The translations under genes and the position numbers were made by a program. From NCBI GenBank assembly GCA_001487125.1, contig LN913013.1, positions 868,001 through 932,000 of the forward strand: a stretch of 64,000 bases of DNA, read 5' to 3'. Below, piece by piece: positions 45,373 through 55,262 of the stretch; position 1 is the stretch's first letter; every line of letters starts with the position of its first letter. The notes under the pieces were generated by a model. The model saw only the letters and a list, made by a program, of their open reading frames with translations, had not been told where the DNA came from and did no database searches. The DNA is from Gabonibacter massiliensis. Lineage in GTDB: Bacteria > Bacteroidota > Bacteroidia > Bacteroidales > Marinifilaceae.

Positions 45373-45380
45373 CAAATATA
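45373..45380 (-). promoter_or_regulatory. Candidate -7 box for the sigma/FecR/SusCD operon
   Basis: TATATTTG on the minus strand matches TAnnTTTG. A TTTG lies 23 bases further upstream, slightly longer than the usual 19-21 spacing. The distance to the sigma start (41 bases) is normal. Confidence 0.4.
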
Positions 45381-45408
45381 TAAAAGAAATACAATAGAGC
45401 TGACAAAA

Positions 45409-46344
45409 TTATATCAATAAATAGAGCGTATAAACCAAATAAATAACAAATAGTACTATTCCTTCCCAACGTTCAATTCGAAATCCCGTACGCATAAAAG
45501 GAAGTACAATGATAGCCGCCCCCAGCATGACAGCCATATCCAATACATTAATCTGATCTGTCCGGATGGGAGTAATGGTTGCCGTAGCTCCCAGCACGGC
45601 AAATAAATTAAATATGTTGGAACCGATTACATTCCCGATAGCTATATCCGTCCGTTTTTTTAAGGCGGCAACGACGGAAGTCGCTAATTCCGGCATACTC
45701 GTTCCGGCAGCAACGATGGTCAATCCGATTACGGCTTCACTCCATCCCAAAGCTTTGGCAATGATCACGGCATTTTTCACCAACATATCCGATCCCCAAA
45801 CCAATAACAACAATCCGCCTATCACCAGAATTACATCCAACAACCAACTTTTCGTCGGCTTTATCTCCTGTTCCCCTTCGATAGCCTCTCCTTTTTTAGC
45901 CTTATATACGCAAAATAACATATATCCCGCAATCCCCACCAAAAACAGGATCCCAGGGAGTCGCCCGAAATGCCCATCGCTAAACAACAGCACAAAAAGG
46001 AGAGAAGCTATAAGCATGATTGGGGTATCGATTCGAATCAACCGTCTATCGACCTGCAAAGGACAGATCATGGCGGAAATCCCTAAAATCACACAAATAT
46101 TAAAAATATTGGAACCGATCACGTTTCCCACGGCGATGCTACCGATACCCTCCAATGCCGATTTTATACTAACCACCAATTCGGGAGCACTCGTACCCAG
46201 GGCAACAACCGTCAGGCCGACCACCAAAGGGGAGATTCCCGCCCGAACAGCCATGGATGAACTTCCTTTTACTAAAAAATCCGCCCCGAAATAAAGAATC
46301 GCCAGGGATAATACAACTAAAACTACACTCAGTACCATATTCAT
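45409..46344 (-). CDS. Calcium/sodium antiporter (CaCA, YrbG-like)
   Basis: The 311-residue protein has ten helices in two inverted repeats, each with the alpha-repeat motif: GTSAPELVVSIKSALEG followed by GNVIGSNIFN, and GTSMPELATSVVAALKK followed by GNVIGSNIFN. It exchanges cations, probably calcium for sodium or protons, in the inner membrane. It lies next to an Nramp transporter on the opposite strand, 115 bases away, with promoter elements between, and is 76 bases upstream of the sigma gene. Confidence 0.92.
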   Translation of the reverse strand: MNMVLSVVLVVLSLAILYFGADFLVKGSSSMAVRAGISPLVVGLTVVALGTSAPELVVSIKSALEGIGSIAVGNVIGSNIFNICVILGISAMICPLQVDRRLIRIDTPIMLIASLLFVLLFSDGHFGRLPGILFLVGIAGYMLFCVYKAKKGEAIEGEQEIKPTKSWLLDVILVIGGLLLLVWGSDMLVKNAVIIAKALGWSEAVIGLTIVAAGTSMPELATSVVAALKKRTDIAIGNVIGSNIFNLFAVLGATATITPIRTDQINVLDMAVMLGAAIIVLPFMRTGFRIERWEGIVLFVIYLVYTLYLLI

Positions 46345-46387
46345 CTATTATATAAACTCTTTTCCTCTTACAATCGTAAAGAATATA

Positions 46388-46418
46388 TTTGAAGTTTCAA
46401 AATTATAAACTAATTTAG
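46388..46418 (+). promoter_or_regulatory. Candidate promoter of the Nramp gene
   Basis: TTTG (46388-46391), a 19-base spacer and TAATTTAG (46411-46418) fit the Bacteroidetes -33/-7 layout (TTTG, N19-21, TAnnTTTG) with one mismatch in the -7 box. It lies 41 bases before the ATG. Confidence 0.5.
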
Positions 46419-46459
46419 TCTATACACTCAAAAATAAATCTATTTTCACAAAAGAACTT

Positions 46460-47722
46460 ATGCTTAAACATTTAAAGCAATTATTCAGTACGGCAAAACA
46501 TCATCCGAATTTCGGCGGACTTGAAATATTGAAATACATCGGTCCCGGTTTACTGGTAACGGTCGGTTTTATAGATCCGGGAAATTGGGCCTCCAATTTG
46601 GCGGCTGGTGCCGAATACGGCTACACCCTCCTCTGGATGGTTACCCTGTCTACCCTCATGTTAATTATTCTACAACATAACGTGGCTCACTTGGGCATAG
46701 CCACCGGTCTTTGTCTGTCGGAGGCAGCGGCAACCCATCTCAAACCCAAACAGGCCAACTTAATCCTCGGATCCGCAGTATTAGCTTCCGTTTCGACCTC
46801 ACTGGCCGAGATTTTAGGCGGAGCTATCGCCCTGGAAATGCTTTTTCATATTCCGATAAAGGCCGGTTCCTTGTTGGTTCTACTCTTCGTTACGATTATG
46901 CTTTTCACCAATACCTACCGGATCATTGAAAAATGGATTATCGCTTTCGTGTCCATTATCGGCTTATCTTTCATTTACGAATTATCATTAGTCGATATCG
47001 ATTGGAACACCGCCACCGTAGCCTGGATAACTCCCTCTTTTCCTCAGGGCTCCATGGTCATTATCATGAGCGTATTAGGAGCTGTCGTCATGCCGCACAA
47101 TCTGTTTTTACACTCGGAAATCATTCAAAGCAGGCAATGGAATATTCAAGACGATAAAGTGATCAAGAAACAATTACGTTACGAATACGCGGACACCATT
47201 CTCTCGATGTTCATCGGTTGGGCGATCAACAGCGCCATGATTCTTTTAGCCGCGGCCAGCTTTTTTAAACACGGAACTCCCGTTACGGAATTAGAACAAG
47301 CCAATACCCTGCTCCAGCCTCTTTTGGGAAACAATGCAGCTATCATCTTCGCTGTCGCTCTACTCTTTGCGGGGGTAGCCTCTACCATTACCTCAGGCAT
47401 GGCTGCAGGCTCCATTTTCGCCGGTATGTTCAAGGAACCTTACGACATTAAAGACAACCATTCCCGGTGGGGCGTACTCATCTCTTTGATCATGGCTTTC
47501 GGATTGATTTTAATTGTTTCCAACCCATTTCAAGGACTTATCTACTCTCAAATGGCACTTAGCATACAACTTCCCATCACTATTTTTCTACAAGTACATC
47601 TCACCTCTTCCGAAAAGGTCATGGGAAAATATAAAAATTCCACCTATACGAAATATTTACTTTACGCGATCGGCGGAATTGTTACCCTGTTAAATATTAT
47701 GCTGTTAATCAGTTTCTTTTAA
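46460..47722 (+). CDS. Nramp-family divalent metal transporter
   Basis: The 420-residue protein has eleven helices. The metal-binding motifs are intact: DPGNWASNLAAGAEYGY in helix 1 (D-P-G-N) and AVVMPHNLFLHS in helix 6 (M-P-H). It imports manganese or iron with protons. Its stop overlaps that of the convergent relA-type gene by four bases, and no terminator is seen between them, so mutual antisense transcription is possible. Confidence 0.92.
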   Translation: MLKHLKQLFSTAKHHPNFGGLEILKYIGPGLLVTVGFIDPGNWASNLAAGAEYGYTLLWMVTLSTLMLIILQHNVAHLGIATGLCLSEAAATHLKPKQANLILGSAVLASVSTSLAEILGGAIALEMLFHIPIKAGSLLVLLFVTIMLFTNTYRIIEKWIIAFVSIIGLSFIYELSLVDIDWNTATVAWITPSFPQGSMVIIMSVLGAVVMPHNLFLHSEIIQSRQWNIQDDKVIKKQLRYEYADTILSMFIGWAINSAMILLAAASFFKHGTPVTELEQANTLLQPLLGNNAAIIFAVALLFAGVASTITSGMAAGSIFAGMFKEPYDIKDNHSRWGVLISLIMAFGLILIVSNPFQGLIYSQMALSIQLPITIFLQVHLTSSEKVMGKYKNSTYTKYLLYAIGGIVTLLNIMLLISFF

Positions 47723-49902
47723 TTTTCAATAACCGAATCATGCCGGGCGACTCTCATCACGCCCTGAATCCGTTTCAATCGGGAAATCAATTGGGAAAGA
47801 TGTTCCGTATTTCCTACCAATACCGTAATTTTTCCATCAAATAATCCCTCGCTAGAATTAATGGATAACCCTCTCAAGGTAACATGCGGGTCTTTCGAAA
47901 TCACCTCTGTGATTTTATTCACCATCCCCGCATCTTCCCGTCCGACAATGTTTAAGATCGTCTGATAAGAAGTAGCACCCCCGTTCGTCCATTGCGCCTT
48001 TACGATCCGATAAGGATAACGCTTTTCCAAATCCATGGCATTTTTACACTGCTTCCTGTGAATTTTAATTCCCTCTCCGATCGAAACGAACCCCAAAATC
48101 TCATCTCCGAAAACAGGATTACAACACCGTGCAAACTTATAAACAACATTGTCCACATTCCGGTCAATCAACAAAACATCCTCATCCACCTTTTTAGGAT
48201 GAATGATCTGTACCTCTTTCGCTGGCACAACAAGTTTTTCTTCCTCTTTCGGTTTCGTGACCCACTCCTTAATTTCGGTCATCGTGTGTTTCCCTTCCGC
48301 AATTCCCTGATACAGATCAATGGCAAATTTATACTTATAATGCTGTTGCAAACGTCTTATCACCTCATCCGTCAACTCCAACTTCCAGTTTTTAAAACGG
48401 CGCATCAGCATCTCTTTACCTAACTCCGCTTGCGCTCTCGATTGCTCGGTCAGGTATTGCCGGATCTTATTCCGGGCCTTAGAAGTTACCGCAATATTCA
48501 ACCAGTCGGCACTCGGTTGCTGATTATTAGATGTTAAGATAGAAACCTGATCCCCGTTCTTTAAAACATAGCGCAGGGTTTCATTCCTTTGATTCACCTT
48601 TCCTCCCACGCACTTTGATCCGACATCCGTATGAATGGCATAAGCAAAATCCAACAAAGTAGCACCTGCCGATAAGGTTTTCAAATCTCCGGCCGGAGTA
48701 AACACATGTACCTCCTTATCCTGCAAATTAATTTTTATATCCCCCAACAAGTCGACAGCCCCGACCTCCGGACTTTCCAAAATATCCCTCAGCTCGGCTA
48801 ACCAGTTTTCAATCGTCTTATCTGCCGTACCTCCTTTATATTTCCAATGGGCTGCAAATCCCCGCTCGGCTATTTCGTCCATGCGTTCGGTCCGGATCTG
48901 CACCTCTACCCAACGATTGTTCGGACCCAAAACAGTTGTCTGCAATGACTCGTATCCGTTCGATTTGGGCACAGAGAGCCAGTCTCGTAAACGTTGCGGG
49001 TTAGGAGTATATTTATCGGCCACGATAGAGTATACCCGCCAGCAATCGGCTTTCTCTTCTGCTCCCCGGCTATCCAAAATAAAGCGAACGGCAAAAATAT
49101 CGTATATCTCCTCGAACTCCACCTGTTTCTTGCGCATCTTATTCAAAATGGAAGCTATCGTTTTCGTACGATACTTTACCTTATACTTTATACCTCGTCG
49201 ATCCAATTCTTCCACGACGGGAGCTATGAATTCCGCAATATATTTCTCACGGGTATCTTTCGAATCCTCCAATTTACGAGAGATATCCTCGTATATCTCA
49301 GGCTCCTCGTAACGTAAAGCCCGATCCTCCATTTCCGACTTTACGTTATACAATCCCAAACGATGCGCAAACGGTATATAAATAAACCTCGTTTCCCGAG
49401 CCAACCTCAACTGTTCCTCTCGGGAAAACGAATCCGCCCGACGCAAATCATAAATTTTTTCGGCCAAAAAAATCAACTGCACGCGTACATCCTCCGCAAA
49501 ACTAAGCAATAGCTTACGAAAATTATCCGAATCCACAATCGCATGCGTTGCATAAATACGACTGATATCGCGTAAACCGGACAGAATTTGGGCTACCTTC
49601 TCACCGAATAACTCCCGAATCTCCAACTCTGACAAACCGTCACTCTCCGCTACCTTATGTAACATGGCACAAATAATCGAGGTCCTTCCCAATCCTATTT
49701 CGGAAGTAATGATAAGCCCCACTTCCAACATACGAATCATCTCTTCTCTATCTGCCCCGGGCATATTTTTACTCCCTCTCGTAGCCATATTAAATGCCTT
49801 ACGGACCAAACGAATATCCTCTTTAGAGATCAAATTCTTACATGATTTCAGAAGTAACCTGTACTTTTTTAAAATAATCTCCTTGGCTATATCTTCTGCC
49901 AT
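47719..49902 (-). CDS. relA: RelA/SpoT-family (p)ppGpp synthetase with degenerate HD site
   Basis: The start at 49902 (MAEDIAKEIILKKYRLLLKS) gives 727 residues. The HD hydrolase region has ICAMLHKVAESDGLS where active enzymes read HDxxED, so hydrolysis is probably lost. The synthetase core is well kept: EEIYDIFAVRFILD, PKSNGYESLQTTVLG, VEVQIRTERMDEIAERG and FAAHWKYKGG. TGS (VHVFTPAGDLKTLSAGATLL), a helical part with CCNPVFGDEILG, and an ACT domain (about 650-725) follow. It makes the stringent alarmone on amino-acid starvation. The longer frame to 49947 is unlikely. Confidence 0.9.
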   Translation of the reverse strand: MAEDIAKEIILKKYRLLLKSCKNLISKEDIRLVRKAFNMATRGSKNMPGADREEMIRMLEVGLIITSEIGLGRTSIICAMLHKVAESDGLSELEIRELFGEKVAQILSGLRDISRIYATHAIVDSDNFRKLLLSFAEDVRVQLIFLAEKIYDLRRADSFSREEQLRLARETRFIYIPFAHRLGLYNVKSEMEDRALRYEEPEIYEDISRKLEDSKDTREKYIAEFIAPVVEELDRRGIKYKVKYRTKTIASILNKMRKKQVEFEEIYDIFAVRFILDSRGAEEKADCWRVYSIVADKYTPNPQRLRDWLSVPKSNGYESLQTTVLGPNNRWVEVQIRTERMDEIAERGFAAHWKYKGGTADKTIENWLAELRDILESPEVGAVDLLGDIKINLQDKEVHVFTPAGDLKTLSAGATLLDFAYAIHTDVGSKCVGGKVNQRNETLRYVLKNGDQVSILTSNNQQPSADWLNIAVTSKARNKIRQYLTEQSRAQAELGKEMLMRRFKNWKLELTDEVIRRLQQHYKYKFAIDLYQGIAEGKHTMTEIKEWVTKPKEEEKLVVPAKEVQIIHPKKVDEDVLLIDRNVDNVVYKFARCCNPVFGDEILGFVSIGEGIKIHRKQCKNAMDLEKRYPYRIVKAQWTNGGATSYQTILNIVGREDAGMVNKITEVISKDPHVTLRGLSINSSEGLFDGKITVLVGNTEHLSQLISRLKRIQGVMRVARHDSVIEN

Positions 49903-50091
49903 ACTGCAAAATTTTAGTGATTTATACGAACTGATTAATTGCTGCAAAAAGAGTGCCGTCCATTTTCAATTAACATGATTTAGGGGAAACCAATTGACGA
50001 ACGACAATAAACACAACGACCGTGTCATCGATACATAACTATTTTTCTACGACAAACTCAGAAAAATAATAACATTCTCTTTAAGAAACTT

Positions 50092-51837
50092 TTAATTTAC
50101 CGGTGTTATTTTTATCTCGTAATTAGAACGGAAATGGACCAAATACAATCCACGATTCTCCATCCCGCCCCCAGGTAACATTTTGAACTTAAACCTCGTG
50201 AATAAAGCCTCCTCATCCTCCGTTCCCAGATGACCTAATACCTGCCTGCCGTAATCAGCGACCTGTTTCATAAAAAACAATCCGATATCAAAAGCTCGAT
50301 TCACAATCGGGGTAGGTTCCGAGTAAAAATATTTCCGGTGTTGTTCTGCAAACTTCCGGGCTGGTTCCGACTGATAATCGACATAACTATTCATAAACAA
50401 CTTCACATTCAGTTTAAAGAACACATCATCTCCCAATGTCGTAAACTTCAACCAATCCGGAAAACCCACAACCGTTACCTTATAACTATCGGGCAAAGCC
50501 GATAATACCGGTAATACCCGGCTCGCCGCAGCTTCATTAACCGTAGGAAACAAAATAATATTCTCCGTATGCGGTTTCAAAAGCATTTTCAGCGAATCTA
50601 CCGTTATACTCGAACTCCAATTTATCGTTTTCATCTCCATATCCGGTTGCAACCGATATCTTACCAAATACGGCAATTGACTCTCCTCCGAATTGGCGGA
50701 AACCCCGGACGGACGAATAACCACAAGATTAGCTCCGATACTATTTTTCACGACCCAATCAGCCATATTTTCAAGCAATGTCGTTGTAGAGGTATTCACC
50801 TGAATAAAATTCGGGAAACGCCCCAATCCCTCCGTACGGGCAGATAAAGGATATACCATGGGTATGGACTTATCATACAACTGATCCGCCACGACTTGAA
50901 AAGTATTGGCATACACAGGCCCCAATATCAATTGGGGATTGAATCGATTCAACTCGTTAGCTATCATCCGTGCCTTACCCGGATCCCGTTCCGTGTCGAA
51001 CACCTGAAGATCTACCGAATATCCCGCTTTTTTTAAACTATCGACAGCCATTAATATCCCTTCATAAAACTGTACAAAAGGTTCTGACTTCGAATATAAA
51101 TTCCATTTCTCTTCTTGCTGGTCGACCGCCAGAGAGTCCAATACAACAGGTTTCTCTTCAGGATATTGATTATTATTCAAATAGAAAGGCAAAAGCAAAG
51201 CCACTCTTACCTGATAGGAAAAGACCGGACGTTCCGCGTAAGTCGATACCGGGTGCTGTACCTCCTCTTCTATCCTCTTTATCTCCAGATCGACCTCATC
51301 TTTCACGGTTTGAGCAGCAACCCGTAAGGCCTCCACCTCCGCTTCCTCCCTGACTTGCCTGTCCTCCCATGCCAATTCAGCATTCAAAACATCCTTATCT
51401 ATCTGTTTTAAAGTCAAACGAACAACTGAACCCGTCGGAATAGGATCTTTTTCGTTGTATTCCGGATTATCTTTCAGTATACGTTTCAAACGGATCCCAA
51501 ATTTACGGGATAAAGAGTACAGAGTCTCTTTGGGTTTGATCTTATGATAATAAAATTGGTTATCCAAACGTTTAAAAGGCTCCACGTAAGGAATCTTTAA
51601 TATTTCATGAATAGTCAAATTATTGTCTTTTTTCTCATTCAGCACCATCACTTCCTCCACGCTAACCTCATAAGCCTTGCAAATGGAAAACAAAGTCTGG
51701 CCGGGTTCCACCGTATGCAGGTAATATGTTTTTCCTTTCCATACGACCATCTCTTTAGAACGCTCAATCTTTACGTCTTGCGCTTTTACACCTCCTATCC
51801 ACCCAAGAAAAACAAGCAACAATACAATTCTGATCAT
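50092..51837 (-). CDS. LysM and periplasmic-binding-fold protein
   Basis: The 581-residue product has a signal peptide (VLLLVFLGWIGGVKA) and two LysM repeats (about 38-84, HTVEPGQTLFSICKAYEVS; about 95-140, HKIKPKETLYSLSRKFGIR). After a charged linker comes a type 1 periplasmic-binding fold from about 215 (VALLLPFYLNN, EGILMAVDSLKKAGYSVDL, LILGPVYANTFQVVADQL). It is probably bound to peptidoglycan by LysM; the binding domain may sense a ligand or a cell-wall partner, as no ABC permease is nearby. It is divergent from the PASTA gene. Confidence 0.82.
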   Translation of the reverse strand: MIRIVLLLVFLGWIGGVKAQDVKIERSKEMVVWKGKTYYLHTVEPGQTLFSICKAYEVSVEEVMVLNEKKDNNLTIHEILKIPYVEPFKRLDNQFYYHKIKPKETLYSLSRKFGIRLKRILKDNPEYNEKDPIPTGSVVRLTLKQIDKDVLNAELAWEDRQVREEAEVEALRVAAQTVKDEVDLEIKRIEEEVQHPVSTYAERPVFSYQVRVALLLPFYLNNNQYPEEKPVVLDSLAVDQQEEKWNLYSKSEPFVQFYEGILMAVDSLKKAGYSVDLQVFDTERDPGKARMIANELNRFNPQLILGPVYANTFQVVADQLYDKSIPMVYPLSARTEGLGRFPNFIQVNTSTTTLLENMADWVVKNSIGANLVVIRPSGVSANSEESQLPYLVRYRLQPDMEMKTINWSSSITVDSLKMLLKPHTENIILFPTVNEAAASRVLPVLSALPDSYKVTVVGFPDWLKFTTLGDDVFFKLNVKLFMNSYVDYQSEPARKFAEQHRKYFYSEPTPIVNRAFDIGLFFMKQVADYGRQVLGHLGTEDEEALFTRFKFKMLPGGGMENRGLYLVHFRSNYEIKITPVN

Positions 51838-51917
51838 ATTATTATTTCATTTACAATAAACAATCCTTTCATAAAGGGGAACCTCGTTTTACAAAATACC
51901 AAAATCCCTTTTCATAG

Positions 51918-51925
51918 CAAAAATA
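51918..51925 (-). promoter_or_regulatory. Candidate -7 box for the LysM-protein gene
   Basis: TATTTTTG on the minus strand fits TAnnTTTG exactly, 80 bases upstream of the ATG. No convincing -33 TTTG is seen. Confidence 0.4.
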
Positions 51926-51959
51926 GTAAAATAGTAATAGATAATTGAAAAATCTCTGC

Positions 51960-51967
51960 TATTTTTG
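51960..51967 (+). promoter_or_regulatory. Candidate -7 box for the PASTA/RluA operon
   Basis: TATTTTTG on the plus strand, 74 bases before the PASTA start, has the same sequence as the divergent minus-strand box at 51918. The two boxes are set 34 bases apart, facing away from each other. Confidence 0.4.
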
Positions 51968-52041
51968 CCAGGGAAAGAGATCAATCCATCATTCTGAGTA
52001 AAAAAATCGGAAAGATGAAATATTCAAACACGTAAAATTTT

Positions 52042-52866
52042 ATGAGTGTATTCAATACGAAAAAAATCATATTCTGGGGCATCAACCTGCTGGTAGCCGT
52101 GTCACTTCTTTTTCTTATCGGTTACGTTGTTCTCCAACGTTTAGACAGCTATACTCTGCACGGTCAATACATTTCCGTACCTGATCTACGAGGACTCACG
52201 CCTTCGGAGGCCGCACCGTTTCTTCAAGAAAAAAATTTATTCGCCGTCGTTATCGACTCTATCTACGACGATCACGCGAAAGCGGGAACTGTCGTCGAGC
52301 AATTTCCGTCTCCCGAATCCAAGGTAAAAAACAGCCGGACCATTCAACTCACCATCAATGCCAACGCTCCGGAAAAGTTGATTTTCCCGAATCTAAAAAA
52401 CACGGCATTCAGACAGACCATTCAAAAGTTAAAAAATATCGGTTTTAATATCGGCCGACTAAAATATACCTCCTCCAATTTTAAGAATCTGGTATTGGGT
52501 TTCATGTACAAGGAGGAACCTATCGAACCCGGAGATATTATCCAGAAAGGAGAGAGTATCGATATCATATTAGGGGATGGGAATACAAGTAATAACCAGA
52601 TTTTCATCCCGAATTTACGGGGCAAAACCTTAGAAGAGGCCAAAACTCTTATTCTTTTCTCTTTCTTAAATTTAGGAGAGGTTATTACAGATGAAACCAT
52701 TCGTACCCCCCAAGATCGACTTGAAGCTTTTATCTACCAACAAACGCCGGATATCGAAGAACATCCTAAGATTACCTTAGGAAGTTACCTAACGGTTTAT
52801 TTGACAAAAGATCAGGAAAAATTAGCTGTACAGGATTCTCTTTCCATTGAAACACAAGAAGAATGA
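52042..52866 (+). CDS. Membrane-anchored PASTA-domain protein
   Basis: The 274-residue protein has one N-terminal helix (about 9-28) and three PASTA repeats, about 38-108 (YISVPDLRGLTPSEAAPFLQ), 111-180 (FPNLKNTAFRQTIQKLKN) and 184-258 (IFIPNLRGKTLEEAKTLILF). PASTA repeats bind peptidoglycan or penicillin-like ligands; there is no kinase or transpeptidase domain here, as is usual in Bacteroidetes. It overlaps the pseudouridine synthase by four bases (ATGA), so the two are translationally coupled. Confidence 0.88.
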   Translation: MSVFNTKKIIFWGINLLVAVSLLFLIGYVVLQRLDSYTLHGQYISVPDLRGLTPSEAAPFLQEKNLFAVVIDSIYDDHAKAGTVVEQFPSPESKVKNSRTIQLTINANAPEKLIFPNLKNTAFRQTIQKLKNIGFNIGRLKYTSSNFKNLVLGFMYKEEPIEPGDIIQKGESIDIILGDGNTSNNQIFIPNLRGKTLEEAKTLILFSFLNLGEVITDETIRTPQDRLEAFIYQQTPDIEEHPKITLGSYLTVYLTKDQEKLAVQDSLSIETQEE

Positions 52867-53927
52867 TCGAAGAAATTGAAGATATAGACGAACTGAACGA
52901 AGAGGAAGAACAAGCACAAGGGTTATTCGAACATTTTCGTTTGGAAGCAGATTCCGGACAGGCCCTTTTACGAATCGACAAATTCTTAGTAGACCGGATT
53001 CCCAATGCCTCACGTACTAAAATACAAGATGCCGCCGAAGCGGGTAATATATTGGTAAACGGGAAACCTGTAAAACCCAACTACAAGATAAAACCCAAAG
53101 AGGTGGTTTCGGTGATGATGTCTCATCCGAAAAGAGAGATCACGATCATTCCCGAAAACATTCCACTCCATATTGTTTACGAGGACGATGACCTGCTAAT
53201 CATAAATAAAGCACCCGGTATGGTAGTACACCCCTCTTTCGGCCATTACACGGGCACGTTGGTCAATGCCTTGGCCTGGCATTTAAAAGACAATCCTCTT
53301 TTTAAAGAAAATGACCCCCGACCGGGACTTGTTCACCGGATAGACAAAGATACTTCCGGACTATTGGTCATTGCCAAGACAGAAGAAGCCAAAACAAAAC
53401 TCGCTTTACAGTTTTTCAATAAAACTTCCGACCGGAAGTACGTCGCCGTCTGTTGGGGCAATTTAGAAGAAGATAACGGTACGATCATCGGCAATATCGG
53501 CAGGAATCTTTCCAACCGGAAAATCATGGGCGTTTTTCCCGAAGGCAGTGAATACGGCAAACACGCCGTCACCCACTACCGTGTGCTGGAACGTCTCGGA
53601 TATGTAAATGTCATTGAATGCGTACTTGAAACCGGAAGGACCCATCAAATCCGGGCTCATTTCAAGCATATCAGACATCCGTTATTCAACGACCCGGAAT
53701 ACGGCGGCAATGAAATACTGAAAGGAACGACTTTCAGCAAATACAAACAATTCGTACAAAACTGTTTTGCCATTTGCCCTCGTCAGGCTTTACATGCCAA
53801 AACCTTGGGGTTCATTCACCCGACGACGGAAAAATACATGGCCTTTGATTCGGAAATTCCGGACGACATGCAACAACTCATCTCCAAATGGAGAAACTAC
53901 GTTATAAACAGAGAGCCGGAAGAGTAG
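52863..53927 (+). CDS. RluA/RluD-family pseudouridine synthase
   Basis: The 354-residue enzyme has an acidic N-terminal extension, an S4 RNA-binding domain (about 35-100; RIDKFLVDRIPNASRTKIQD, ILVNGKPVKPNYK) and the catalytic domain with the aspartate in GLVHRIDKDTSGLLVIAKT. ETGRTHQIRAHFKHIRHPLF is the third conserved motif. It converts uridines of 23S rRNA or another RNA to pseudouridine; the precise site is not evident. It is co-expressed with the PASTA gene. Confidence 0.93.
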   Translation: MIEEIEDIDELNEEEEQAQGLFEHFRLEADSGQALLRIDKFLVDRIPNASRTKIQDAAEAGNILVNGKPVKPNYKIKPKEVVSVMMSHPKREITIIPENIPLHIVYEDDDLLIINKAPGMVVHPSFGHYTGTLVNALAWHLKDNPLFKENDPRPGLVHRIDKDTSGLLVIAKTEEAKTKLALQFFNKTSDRKYVAVCWGNLEEDNGTIIGNIGRNLSNRKIMGVFPEGSEYGKHAVTHYRVLERLGYVNVIECVLETGRTHQIRAHFKHIRHPLFNDPEYGGNEILKGTTFSKYKQFVQNCFAICPRQALHAKTLGFIHPTTEKYMAFDSEIPDDMQQLISKWRNYVINREPEE

Positions 53928-53948
53928 TCTTCCTTCTCTCAAGGGCTG

Positions 53949-55256
53949 TTAAACAAATATATACTTCAATATAAACAATAAGGATAAAACATACATGACC
54001 GGATTCAGGTCACGATACCTTCCGCTCAACACTTTCAAAAAAGTATAAGACAACATTCCCAGAACGATCCCCTCGGCAATGGAATAAGTCAAAGGCATCA
54101 TAAGTATCGTAATAAAAGCAGGAAGTACTTCTGTCATATCTTCGAAATCAACCTTCCCCACGGCATCGAACATAAATACGCCTACTATTACCAAAACTCC
54201 GGCCGTCGCCACACTGGGAACCAACAAAAAAAGAGGTGCAAAAAAGAGAGAGACTAAAAAAAGCAAGGTGACCGTAAAAGCCATAAGTCCGGAACGTCCT
54301 CCTTCCGCAATTCCTGCCGCACTCTCGGCATAGGTTGTCGTTGTAGAGGTTCCCAATACGGCTCCGGCCGTCGTTCCTATCGCATCAGCCAACAACGCTT
54401 TTTTTATACGGGGAATTTTTCCGTCGGGCTCCACCATTCCCACCTTGTTAGCCGTCCCTACAAGAGTTCCCAATGTATCAAATATATCCATAAAAATCAA
54501 CGAGAATATGGCAATCAACATATCGGGATCCCATAATGCATGAAAATCAAATTTAAGAAACACGGGCTCAAGAGAATGCGGTAAAGAAACCGGAGAAAAG
54601 TTTTCCGGGATCCGAGTAATACCCAGAGGAATTCCGATCAAAGTACAGACCAATATCACGTAAAAGAGAGCACCTTTCACACGCCTGGCCAACAATACTC
54701 CTCCCAAAACAATACCCGTCATGGCCAATACGACCGACGGGGTAAACCTCCCCAACGCAAGAAAGGTAACCGGATCAGAGACCACAATCCCTGCATTTTT
54801 TAACCCGATAAAAGCAATAAACAAACCTATGCCCACGGAAATGGCCTGACGCAAACAGGCAGGGATAGCATTCACTATCATTTCACGCACATTAAAAAGT
54901 GTCAACCAAATAAAGACTATTCCCTCGATAAATACAGCAGCTAACGCTTGTTCCCAAGAAAATCCCATGACCTGTACCAAAGTATAAGCAAAAAAAGCAT
55001 TCAGTCCCATTCCGGGAGCCAAAGCAAAGGGCAACTTGGCCAATACGGCCATTAACAAAGTAGCGACAGCCGCGGCTAATGCCGTTGCCGTAAAAACCCC
55101 ACCTTTATCCATGGCAGCAGCAGACAGCATATCTGGATTTACTGCTAAAATATACGACATCGTCAAAAAAGTGGTCACTCCGGCCATTACCTCTGTCTTT
55201 ACACGCATCGTACGCGGATCAAAACCGAATAATCGAGTCAACGTCTTCATAAGCAC
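53949..55256 (-). CDS. NCS2-family purine permease
   Basis: The 435-residue protein starts TRLFGFDPRTMRVKTEVMAG and has PGMGLNAFFAYTLVQVMG, the conserved segment of AzgA/PbuG-type guanine-hypoxanthine or adenine permeases, plus GTSTTTTYAESAAGIAEGGR (substrate-site loop). Twelve to fourteen helices are predicted. It imports purine bases with protons. It follows ychF by 61 bases but a terminator lies between. It is convergent with the RluA gene; GGAAGA/TCTTCC pairing near 53918-53933 may end both transcripts. Confidence 0.9.
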   Translation of the reverse strand: MLMKTLTRLFGFDPRTMRVKTEVMAGVTTFLTMSYILAVNPDMLSAAAMDKGGVFTATALAAAVATLLMAVLAKLPFALAPGMGLNAFFAYTLVQVMGFSWEQALAAVFIEGIVFIWLTLFNVREMIVNAIPACLRQAISVGIGLFIAFIGLKNAGIVVSDPVTFLALGRFTPSVVLAMTGIVLGGVLLARRVKGALFYVILVCTLIGIPLGITRIPENFSPVSLPHSLEPVFLKFDFHALWDPDMLIAIFSLIFMDIFDTLGTLVGTANKVGMVEPDGKIPRIKKALLADAIGTTAGAVLGTSTTTTYAESAAGIAEGGRSGLMAFTVTLLFLVSLFFAPLFLLVPSVATAGVLVIVGVFMFDAVGKVDFEDMTEVLPAFITILMMPLTYSIAEGIVLGMLSYTFLKVLSGRYRDLNPVMYVLSLLFILKYIFV

Positions 55257-55262
55257 AATTAA

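Noticed and set aside
45566-46294. A plus-strand ORF of 242 residues opposite the Ca/Na antiporter
   Set aside because: It is the exact shadow of an intact CaCA gene with its repeat motifs; its own sequence has no domain-like pattern.
53910-53940. A definite terminator between the RluA-family and NCS2 genes
   Set aside because: The GGAAGA/TCTTCC pairing is short and lacks a T-run; it is mentioned only in the permease entry.
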